NCBI GenBank assembly: GCA_030152105.1
Contig: JASLIH010000274.1
Coordinates: 1 to 6,875, forward strand
Direction: 5' to 3'
DNA: 6,875 nucleotides
Source of the DNA: Actinomycetes bacterium
GTDB lineage: Bacteria; Actinomycetota; CALGFH01
Shown here: positions 1 to 5,829 of the stretch, piece by piece
How positions within the stretch are numbered: position 1 is the stretch's first letter
Layout: the number at the start of each line of letters is the position of its first letter
Made by a program: the position numbers and the translations under genes
Notes under the pieces: generated by a model
Told to the model about the DNA's origin: nothing
Databases searched by the model: none
The model's input: only the letters and a program-made list of their open reading frames with translations

Positions 1-1
1 G

Positions 2-1345
2 CAGGCGGCCGAGGACGAGATCGTCGGCTACCACCTGGAGCAGGCGGTCCGCTACCGGGGCGAGCTGGGGGCGGTCGACGACGAGGTCAGGGCGCTGGCC
101 CGGCGCGGCGCCGGCCACCTGGAGACGGCCGGGACCAGGGCGCATGCCCGCGGTGACGTCCCGGCCGCGGTGCGCCTGCTCCAGCGGGCGGCCTCGCTCC
201 TCCCGGCCGACGACCCGGCCCGCGCCCGGGCCCAGACCGGTCTCGGCGCCGCCCTGCTGGAGGCTGGCCGGCTCGACCAGGCCGACCGGGTCCTGGCCGA
301 CGCCGGGCGGATCGCCGGGGTGGCGGGCGACCGGGAGCTGGCCGCCCGGGCCCGGGTCCAGCGGCTGCTGCTGGGCCTGCAGGTGGACATGGGCGCCGCC
401 GCCGCCGAGGTCGGCCAGGCCCTGCCCGAGCTGCTGGCCACCTTCGAGCAGACCGGCGACGAGGTCGGGCGCTGCCAGGCCTGGCGGCTGCGGGCGGCCG
501 TGCACTGGCTGCAGGCCGACTCGGCCGCCGCCGAGGACGCCTGGCGCCAGGCGGCGGTCCACGCCCGCCTGGCCGGTGACGAGCGGCAGCTCACCGAGGT
601 CCTGGGCTGGCTGGCCTCAGCCGCGCTGTGGGGCCCGACCCCGGCGCCCGAGGGCATCGAGCGCTGCGAGCGGTACCTGGAGGAGGTCGGCAGCCACCAG
701 ACCGGCGAGGCGGTGATCCTCAACCACCTGGCCGGCCTGTACGCCATGCAGGACCGCATCGCCGAGGCGGGCCGGCTGCTGGCCAGGGGGATGGCCGCCT
801 TCGAGGAGCTGGGCGTGACCATGACCTCGTCGGTCACCCACCCGGCCAGCTTCGTGGCCATGCTGGCCGGCGACGCGGCCACCGCCGAGGCGCACCTGCG
901 CCGCGACTACGAGGGGCTGGAGGCCATGGGCGAGAAGGGCTACCTGGCCACCACCGCCGCCTTCCTCGCCCAGGCGATCGCCGCCCAGGGCCGCCCCGAG
1001 GAGGCCGAGCGCTTCATCGAGGTCAGCCGGGAGGCGGCCGGCGAGGACGACCTCTCCGCCCAGATGGTCTGGCAGGGCCTCCAGGCCAGAATCCTGGCCG
1101 CCGGCGGGCGGCTCGCCGAGGCCGAGGAGCTGGCCCGCTCGGCGGTCGCCCTGGCGGCCAGGACCGACTTCCTCAACCAGCACGGCGACGCTCTGCTGGA
1201 GCTGGCCGTGGTGCTCGACAAGGCCGGCCGGGCGGCCGAGGCCCGGGTGGCGGTCACCGACGCCCTCGGGCTGTACGGGCGCAAGGGCAACCTGCTCGCC
1301 GCCGCCCGCGCCCGCCGGCGCCTGGAGCGGCTCGCCCCGGCCTGA
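2..1345 (+). CDS. C-terminal part of a TPR-repeat signalling protein (cyclase/AAA-ATPase type), 5' end outside window
   Basis: The reading frame is open from the window edge to a TGA at 1343-1345, giving 447 residues without a start codon; the GTG at 170 and internal ATGs are not needed as starts. The protein is nearly all alpha-helical and Ala/Leu/Glu-rich, with helix-turn-helix TPR-like units, for example residues about 41-74 (A-RGD-PAA--LL-RA) and 74-105 (GLGAALLEAGRLDQA), and several more up to the C-terminus (AAGGRLAEAEELARSAVALA; DKAGRAAEARV). Its first residues (EIVGYHLEQAVRYRGELG) and last (GNLLAAARARRRLERL) resemble, from memory, the C-terminal scaffold of actinobacterial proteins with an adenylate/guanylate cyclase domain and an AAA ATPase domain. 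Those domains would lie upstream and are not visible. Such TPR scaffolds usually mediate protein contacts or signal sensing. It could instead belong to a LuxR- or SARP-type ATPase regulator. The TPR nature is fairly sure; the full architecture is inferred. Confidence 0.85.
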   Translation, partial: QAAEDEIVGYHLEQAVRYRGELGAVDDEVRALARRGAGHLETAGTRAHARGDVPAAVRLLQRAASLLPADDPARARAQTGLGAALLEAGRLDQADRVLADAGRIAGVAGDRELAARARVQRLLLGLQVDMGAAAAEVGQALPELLATFEQTGDEVGRCQAWRLRAAVHWLQADSAAAEDAWRQAAVHARLAGDERQLTEVLGWLASAALWGPTPAPEGIERCERYLEEVGSHQTGEAVILNHLAGLYAMQDRIAEAGRLLARGMAAFEELGVTMTSSVTHPASFVAMLAGDAATAEAHLRRDYEGLEAMGEKGYLATTAAFLAQAIAAQGRPEEAERFIEVSREAAGEDDLSAQMVWQGLQARILAAGGRLAEAEELARSAVALAARTDFLNQHGDALLELAVVLDKAGRAAEARVAVTDALGLYGRKGNLLAAARARRRLERLAPA

Positions 1346-1375
1346 GCGGGCCGGTCAGCGGCGCGCGGCCGGGGC
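1334..1375. terminator. candidate bidirectional terminator between convergent genes
   Basis: A perfect 9-bp inverted repeat, GCCCCGGCC (1334-1342) and GGCCGGGGC (1367-1375), encloses a 24-base loop that contains both convergent stop codons (TGA at 1343-1345 on + and at 1357-1355 on -). There is no T-run on either side, so it would act as a GC-rich hairpin without a U-tract, a type proposed for actinobacteria, or simply as a 3'-end stabiliser. The arms lie inside the last codons of the two genes, so coding constraint alone could explain part of the match. Confidence 0.45.
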
Positions 1376-3181
1376 CGGCTCGTTGCGCCAGCGGTGCCAG
1401 AGGGCGGCATAGGGGCCGTCGGCCTCGACCAGCTCGTCGTGGGTGCCGAGCTCGGTGACCCGGCCGTCCTCGACCACCGCGACCCGGTCGGCGTCATGCG
1501 CGGTGTGGAGGCGGTGGGCGATGGCGACCACGGTGCGGCCGGAGAGGACCGCCGACAGCGAGCGCTCCAGGTGGCGGGCGGCGCGCGGGTCGAGCAGCGA
1601 GGTCGCCTCGTCCAGGACCAGGGTGTGGGGGTCGGCCAGGACCAGGCGGGCCAGGGCGACCTGCTGGGCCTGGGCCGACGACAGGGTGTGGCCGCCAGCC
1701 CCCACGACCGTGTCCAGGCCGGCCGGCAGGGCCTCGGCCCAGCCGAGGGCGTCGACCGCCGCAAGGGCCGAGCGTAGGGCGGGGTCGCCGGCCTCGGGGC
1801 GGGCCAGGGCCAGGTTGTCGCGCAAGGTGCCGGCGAAGACGTGCTGCTCCTGGGTGACGAGCACGACGTGGCCGCGGAGCTGGTCGAGGGGCAGCTCGAC
1901 CAGGCCGACCCCGCCGACGGTCACCGACCCGGCCCGGGGCGCGTTGACGCCGGCGAGCAGGCGCCCGAGGGTCGACTTGCCGGCGCCGCTGGGGCCGACC
2001 ATGGCCAGCCGCTCCCCGTGGTGCAGGTCGAGGTCGACCCCGTGGAGCACGTCGCGGCTCGGGGTATAGGCGAAGCGGACGTCGCGGGCGGCCAGCCGCT
2101 CCCCTGCCGGCCGGCGGCCGGTGGGCTGGCGGTCGGCAGGGACGTGGGCGACCCCGAGCACCCGGGCCAGGGCGGTCGCGCCCACCTGGAGCTCGTCCAG
2201 CCAGGACAGCAGGATGTCGAGGGGCTCGACCAGCTGGCGCATGTAGAGGGCGACGGCGGTGACCTGGCCGACGGTGGCCAGCCCGCGGGCGTGGAGCAGC
2301 CCACCGACCAGGACCGCGGTCGCCACCGGGATCATGTAGGCGCCCTCGATCACCGGGAACCAGACCGTCCGCAGGCCCAGGGTGTAGCGCTCGCTGCGGT
2401 AGGAGCCGGCGATGTCGTCGTCGGTGCGGCGGATCCGGCGCTGCTGGAGCCCCAGCGCCTCGACGGTGCGGCCACCCTCGACCGTCTCGGCCACGCCGCC
2501 GGTGAGCCGCGACCAGGCGGCCATCTCCCGCCGGTAGCCGTCGGGGGCGCGCCGCAGGTACCAGTGGGTCGCGAACCACAGCTGCGGCAGCACGACCAGG
2601 CACGACGGCAGCGTGATCCAGGGCGACACGGCGGCCGCGGCGGCGATGGTGAGGGTGGAGGTCACGGCGGCGATCAGGGTCTCGGGCACGCCGAAGCGGA
2701 CCACCTCGGCGACGTGCTCGACGTCGCTGGTGGAGCGGGCGATCAGGTCGCCGGTGCCGGCGTCCTCGACCGTGCCCAGGGGCAGACCGAGGACGCCGTC
2801 GAGGAACTCCTCGCGCAGCTCGGCCAGCACCCGCTCGCCGAGGGCGTAGGAGGCCAGGCGGGCCACCCGGACCAGCACCACCTGGGCGACCAGGGCGGCC
2901 AGCACAGCCAGGGCGATCTGGTCGACCCGCCCGGTGGTGGTGCCGCCGCCGACCTCGTCGACCAGCAGGCCGAGCAGGGCCGGGCTGGCCAGCCCGGCCA
3001 CGGCGGCCGCGGCGTGCAGCCCGACGGCCAGGGCCAGGCGGCCCCGGTGCCGTCGGGCCAGCACCCGGGCCCTGGCCCGGACCTGGGCGGCCGTCGCCAC
3101 CGGCAGCCCGGTCAACGGCGCGGTGGCCATGCCAACCGACGCGTCGGGTGCGCCCGCGGTGCTGCCCGGCGCGGCGCTCAT
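1355..3181 (-). CDS. ABC exporter subunit, fused permease and ATPase, catalytically complete half of a heterodimer
   Basis: This 608-residue protein has the usual length and order of a type IV ABC exporter half-transporter: six hydrophobic segments between about residues 48 and 325, then a nucleotide-binding domain from about 360. Visible motifs are the A-loop aromatic (Y372), Walker A GPSGAGKST (396-404), Q-loop Q444, Walker B LVLDE (D524, E525), D-loop (LLDP, 529-532) and H-loop H556. The signature motif is LSSAQ (500-504) rather than LSGGQ, so the site it would complete in its partner is weakened. The ATG start overlaps the TGA of the upstream subunit in ATGA, with GGGGAGG four bases upstream, which indicates translational coupling. 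With that partner it should form a heterodimer in the cytoplasmic membrane, using ATP to export a substrate the sequence does not reveal. The first 40 residues are a polar, Ala-rich extension ahead of the membrane domain. Confidence 0.95.
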   Translation of the reverse strand: MSAAPGSTAGAPDASVGMATAPLTGLPVATAAQVRARARVLARRHRGRLALAVGLHAAAAVAGLASPALLGLLVDEVGGGTTTGRVDQIALAVLAALVAQVVLVRVARLASYALGERVLAELREEFLDGVLGLPLGTVEDAGTGDLIARSTSDVEHVAEVVRFGVPETLIAAVTSTLTIAAAAAVSPWITLPSCLVVLPQLWFATHWYLRRAPDGYRREMAAWSRLTGGVAETVEGGRTVEALGLQQRRIRRTDDDIAGSYRSERYTLGLRTVWFPVIEGAYMIPVATAVLVGGLLHARGLATVGQVTAVALYMRQLVEPLDILLSWLDELQVGATALARVLGVAHVPADRQPTGRRPAGERLAARDVRFAYTPSRDVLHGVDLDLHHGERLAMVGPSGAGKSTLGRLLAGVNAPRAGSVTVGGVGLVELPLDQLRGHVVLVTQEQHVFAGTLRDNLALARPEAGDPALRSALAAVDALGWAEALPAGLDTVVGAGGHTLSSAQAQQVALARLVLADPHTLVLDEATSLLDPRAARHLERSLSAVLSGRTVVAIAHRLHTAHDADRVAVVEDGRVTELGTHDELVEADGPYAALWHRWRNEPAPAARR

Positions 3182-4887
3182 GGTTCCTCCCCTCGGGTGA
3201 CGACCGCGCGGTAGCGCGGCTCGGTGTCCAGCAGGTCGCGGTGGGTGCCCTCGGCCACCACCCGGCCGCCGGCCACCAGCGCGACCTTGTCGGCCCGGTC
3301 CAGCAGCAGGGGGCTGGTGGTGCAGACCACCGTGGCCCGGCCGGGGCGGGCCGCGGCCAGCCCGTCGGCGATGCGGGCCTCGGTGTGAGCGTCGACGGCG
3401 CTGGTCGGCTCGACCAGGACCAGGACCTCGGGGTCGGCGACCAGCGCCCGGGCCAGGACGAGGCGCTGGCGCTGGCCGCCCGAGAACGACCGCCCGCGCT
3501 CGGCCACCTCGCTGTCCAGCCCGTCGGGCAGCGCCTCCAGCACGTCGCCGGCCGAGGCGGTGTCGACGGCGGCCAGCACCCGCTCGGGGGGCGCGGCGCC
3601 GGTCGGGTCGAGCTCGTCGCCGAGGCGCCCGGTGAACAGGCGCGGGTCGTGCTCGCTGACCAGCACCCGGCGGCGCACGACCTCCAGCGGCAGGTCGCGC
3701 AGGGCGACCCCGCCGAGGCGCACCTCGTCGCCGTCGGTGAACCGCCCCAGCCGGTCGGCGATCGCGGCCGCCTCCTCGGGGACGCCGGCCACGACCGCGG
3801 TGAGCTGCCCAGCCTCCACGACCAGGCCGCTCTGGCCGTCGGCCAGGGCAGCCCCGACCGGCGGCTCCTCCGCCGACGACCCGGAGACCAGCTCGGGCTG
3901 AAGGGCCAGCACCTCCACGGCCCGGCGGGCCCCGACAAGCGCCCGGGTGAACTTGTCGGCGGCCTCGGTCACCGTGCGCACGGGCAGGACCAGGAACGCG
4001 GCGTAGCCGTAGAAGGCGATCAGCTCGCCAACGCTGACCTGCCCGGCCACGGCCAGCCGGGCGCCCAGCCAGGTGACCGCGACCACGAAGATGCCGGGGA
4101 GCGCGACCTCGGCCGCGTCCAGCAGCGACTGCACCTTGGCCACGGCCAGGCCGGCCGCCCGAACCTCCTGGGAGGCGGCCGCGTACCGGCTGGAGAACAC
4201 CGCCTCGCCGCCGATGCCACGCAGCACCCGCAGCCCGCTCACGGTGTCGGCCCCGACGGTGGTCAGCTGGCCGACCAGCTCCCGGTGCCGGGCCCGCCGC
4301 CGGTGCAACGGGCGCAGCAGCGGCCCGACCCCGGCTGACAGCAGCGGCACCCCGGCCACGACCAGCAGCCCCAGGGTGGTCGAGGTGCGCAGCAGTAGCG
4401 CGGCCACGACCGCGAAGGAGACCAGCGCCCCGGCCAGCCGGCTGCCGAGGACCTCCATGGCCGAGCCGATCCGCTCGGCGTCATGGGAGCCGACGGCGGC
4501 GACCTCGCCGGTCGGGACCCGGCGCGGCAGCGAGCCGCCGAGCCGCACCGCCTGGCGGACCAGTAGCTGCTGGACCCGGTAGGAGGCGGTCAGCCAGTTG
4601 ACCACGGCGGCGCGGTGACGAAGGATCCCGGCGACGGCGGTGACCAGCCCGGCCGCCATGACCAGGGCCGACCCGCGGACCAGCGCGGCCCGGTCGCCCT
4701 CGGCCACGCCCTGGTCGATGGCCCGCCCGACCAGGGCCGGCACGACCGCCAGGGTGCCCATCCAGACCACGCCGTAGAGAATCCCGATCGCGAGCGTGCC
4801 TAGCTGCCCGCGCGCCACCCACAACAGAAAGCGGGCGGGCGAGCGCAGGTCGGGCGTGCCGGGATGTCCCAGCGGGAGCTCGCGCAT
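3178..4887 (-). CDS. ABC exporter subunit, fused permease and degenerate ATPase, non-catalytic half of a heterodimer
   Basis: This 569-residue protein has a six-helix ABC exporter membrane domain (hydrophobic stretches near 29-52, 72-98, 151-191 and 254-303), then a nucleotide-binding domain that has lost most ATP-binding motifs. The N-terminal strand with the A-loop aromatic is not recognisable. The P-loop position reads VVAGVPEEAAAIA (about 364-376) with no GxxGxGKS/T. The Q-loop Gln is His413, the Walker B Asp is Val492 (VLVLVEPTS; Glu493 kept), and the H-loop His is Ser525. By contrast the signature FSGGQRQR (468-475) and D-loop SAVD (496-499) are intact. It should therefore lend its signature to the partner's ATP site and hydrolyse nothing itself. 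The frame is unbroken and the membrane domain normal, so this is not a pseudogene. From memory, similar degenerate subunits (LVEPTSAVDAHTEARI) recur in Actinomycetota next to an LSSAQ-like or LTPAQ-like partner. The substrate is unknown. It is the first gene of the operon; start chosen at ATG 4887, with a probable leaderless transcript. Confidence 0.93.
   Translation of the reverse strand: MRELPLGHPGTPDLRSPARFLLWVARGQLGTLAIGILYGVVWMGTLAVVPALVGRAIDQGVAEGDRAALVRGSALVMAAGLVTAVAGILRHRAAVVNWLTASYRVQQLLVRQAVRLGGSLPRRVPTGEVAAVGSHDAERIGSAMEVLGSRLAGALVSFAVVAALLLRTSTTLGLLVVAGVPLLSAGVGPLLRPLHRRRARHRELVGQLTTVGADTVSGLRVLRGIGGEAVFSSRYAAASQEVRAAGLAVAKVQSLLDAAEVALPGIFVVAVTWLGARLAVAGQVSVGELIAFYGYAAFLVLPVRTVTEAADKFTRALVGARRAVEVLALQPELVSGSSAEEPPVGAALADGQSGLVVEAGQLTAVVAGVPEEAAAIADRLGRFTDGDEVRLGGVALRDLPLEVVRRRVLVSEHDPRLFTGRLGDELDPTGAAPPERVLAAVDTASAGDVLEALPDGLDSEVAERGRSFSGGQRQRLVLARALVADPEVLVLVEPTSAVDAHTEARIADGLAAARPGRATVVCTTSPLLLDRADKVALVAGGRVVAEGTHRDLLDTEPRYRAVVTRGEEP
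3186..3192 (-). promoter_or_regulatory. ribosome binding site of the second ABC subunit, within the upstream coding region
   Basis: GGGGAGG read on the - strand, four bases before the ATG at 3181, lies within the last codons of the upstream subunit. Together with the ATGA overlap (3181-3178) it supports this ATG as the start and coupled synthesis of the two subunits. Confidence 0.75.
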
Positions 4888-4893
4888 CCCCCG

Positions 4894-4922
4894 ACCGTAC
4901 CGGCGGCGCCGGCCGCTGAGAA
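4894..4922 (-). promoter_or_regulatory. candidate promoter of the ABC operon, giving a leaderless mRNA
   Basis: On the - strand TTCTCA (4922-4917; four of six matches to TTGACA) is followed after 17 bases by TACGGT (4899-4894), a TANNNT -10 element. The -10 ends six bases before the ATG at 4887, which places the expected transcription start at or next to the A of the ATG. No Shine-Dalgarno sequence at normal spacing precedes this ATG; the five G's directly abut it. A short inverted repeat, CCGGC-GGC-GCCGG (4900-4912), occupies the spacer. Confidence 0.5.
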
Positions 4923-4944
4923 CCGAATTACCAGCCGCGACGGC

Positions 4945-4973
4945 GCGAGGCCGGGCGCTCGGCCCGGCCTCGC
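4945..4973 (-). terminator. strong GC-rich hairpin terminator after the secreted-protein gene
   Basis: A perfect 12-bp stem, GCGAGGCCGGGC (4945-4956) with GCCCGGCCTCGC (4962-4973), and a 5-base loop start 12 bases beyond the stop codon of the gene at 4986-5681. No U-tract follows on either strand. The position and perfect pairing fit a terminator or 3' stabilising hairpin that separates this gene from the ABC operon, whose promoter begins about 23 bases further on. Confidence 0.7.
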
Positions 4974-4985
4974 AGGTGACTGTCG

Positions 4986-5681
4986 TCAGCAGGCGTTGAT
5001 GGCCAGGTGCTCCTGGATCCGCTTCACCTTCCCGTCGGCCACGGTCAGGGTGAAGTAGTAGGGGCCCATGCGCTTGGCGTGGTCGGCCAGCTTGGAGAGC
5101 ACGGCGGCACGGTCGCTGCCGGACTCCTCGCAGCCGCCGAGCAGCCTGACGTCGAGGCCGCCGGCCAGGGGCAGGGTGCGCAGCCGCGGGTTCTCGTTGC
5201 GGACCCAGCCCGTGAGGTACTTGGCCTCGGCGGGCGGCTTGCCGTCGGCGATCGCGGCCTTGACGGCCTTGTCGTCGTTGAACACCTGGACGACGTCGAC
5301 CACGATGCGGTCGCTGGCGACCTTGGTGATGTAGGCGGTGGTGTCGCCGTCGGGCAGGACCGGCGCCGCGGCCTCGGTCCCGCTCACCTGGCCACCCGAC
5401 CCGGTCCCGCCGGCGGTGCCGGTGGCGTCCTGCCCCTGCCCCTCGGTCGATCCCTGTCCGGCGACGGCGTTCTGGTCCTCGGCGGCGACCGTGGGCGCGG
5501 CCGCGGCCGGGTCCTGGCGGGCCACCGGCCGGGTGGCCAGGGCCAGGCTGGTCCCCACGGCCAGGGACAGCACGATCAGGGCACTCGCGACAAGGATCAG
5601 CTGCTTGCGACCACGGCGGCGGCCCTCGGACGACCCGGCCTGGGAGCTACCGGGATGCCTGTCCAGCGTAGGTGCCGACAT
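4986..5681 (-). CDS. membrane-anchored or secreted protein of unknown function
   Basis: The 231-residue protein has a basic cytoplasmic N-terminus (RRRGRK, 21-26), one hydrophobic segment (about 27-49) ending in ALA (47-49), which could be a signal peptidase I site, and a low-complexity Ala/Gly/Gln/Thr linker (about 55-108). A globular domain (about 111-231) follows. There is no lipobox. The globular domain (AYITKV-----VVDVVQVF; NENPRLRTLPLA; YYFTLTVADGKVKRI) resembles, from memory, small extracytoplasmic actinobacterial domains of unknown function; I cannot assign a role. C184 and the final residue C231 are its only cysteines and could pair once exported. The start at ATG 5681 is chosen for its ribosome binding site AGGAG five bases upstream. 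The frame stays open to an ATG at 5804, but that has no ribosome site and would put 41 extra residues ahead of the signal sequence. It probably has its own promoter and terminator. Confidence 0.85.
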   Translation of the reverse strand: MSAPTLDRHPGSSQAGSSEGRRRGRKQLILVASALIVLSLAVGTSLALATRPVARQDPAAAAPTVAAEDQNAVAGQGSTEGQGQDATGTAGGTGSGGQVSGTEAAAPVLPDGDTTAYITKVASDRIVVDVVQVFNDDKAVKAAIADGKPPAEAKYLTGWVRNENPRLRTLPLAGGLDVRLLGGCEESGSDRAAVLSKLADHAKRMGPYYFTLTVADGKVKRIQEHLAINAC

Positions 5682-5686
5682 GACAG

Positions 5687-5691
5687 CTCCT
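5687..5691 (-). promoter_or_regulatory. ribosome binding site that sets the start of the secreted protein
   Basis: AGGAG on the - strand, five bases (CTGTC) before the ATG at 5681. A second AGGAG sits at 5694-5698. This favours the 5681 start over the in-frame ATG at 5804, which lacks any such motif. Confidence 0.75.
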
Positions 5692-5762
5692 CTCTCCTGC
5701 GCCGCTGCGTGCAGCGCTGCAGCCTCAGCTTGGGCCGGGCGGGTCACAAAGCGGCACCTTGC

Positions 5763-5791
5763 TCGGTACGCTCCGCTCTCGGTCTTGTCAC
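5763..5791 (-). promoter_or_regulatory. candidate promoter of the secreted-protein gene
   Basis: On the - strand GTGACA (5791-5786; five of six to TTGACA) is followed after 17 bases by TACCGA (5768-5763; TA kept, last base A rather than T). This would start transcription near 5756 and give a leader of about 75 bases that contains the ribosome binding site. Part of it lies in the nonessential upstream extension of the same reading frame. It is the best candidate seen in the 148-base gap, but the match is moderate. Confidence 0.35.
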
Positions 5792-5805
5792 CGTTCGGCC
5801 ACATC

Positions 5806-5823
5806 GGCCGGACTGCACCGGCC
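5806..5823 (-). terminator. weak hairpin after the oxidoreductase gene
   Basis: A 6-bp perfect stem, GGCCGG (5806-5811) with CCGGCC (5818-5823), and a 6-base loop begins six bases past the TAG of the oxidoreductase. It overlaps a second 5-bp stem (5795-5799 with 5805-5809), so only one can form at a time. No U-tract follows. It may end or attenuate transcription from the oxidoreductase gene, but stems this short arise often by chance in such GC-rich DNA. Confidence 0.3.
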
Positions 5824-5829
5824 CCCCGG

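Noticed and set aside
1841..3214. Long open frame (457 codons) on the + strand
   Set aside because: It is antisense to the 608-residue ABC subunit, rich in Gly/Gln/His/Asp with no domain motifs, whereas the - strand frame carries all ABC motifs.
1494..3938. Very long open frame (814 codons) on the - strand
   Set aside because: It lies out of frame across both ABC subunit genes and reads as Arg/Pro/Gly-rich low complexity, typical of shadow frames in GC-rich DNA.
3148..4338. Open frame of 396 codons on the + strand
   Set aside because: It is antisense to the degenerate ABC subunit and its composition (Gly/Gln/Asp/His) is that of a shadow frame.
3178..4887. Possible pseudogene call for the ABC subunit lacking a P-loop
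   Set aside because: The frame is intact, the membrane domain normal, signature and D-loop conserved, the gene is translationally coupled to its partner, and the losses are complementary to that partner.
4900..4985. Possible small gene or riboswitch between the secreted-protein gene and the ABC operon
   Set aside because: The 98 bases are accounted for by a terminator hairpin and a promoter; no ribosome site with a short frame and no known riboswitch fold was seen.
5682..5804. N-terminal extension of the secreted protein from the ATG at 5804
   Set aside because: It has no ribosome binding site, would place 41 residues before the signal segment, and overlaps the likely promoter; ATG 5681 has a clear AGGAG.
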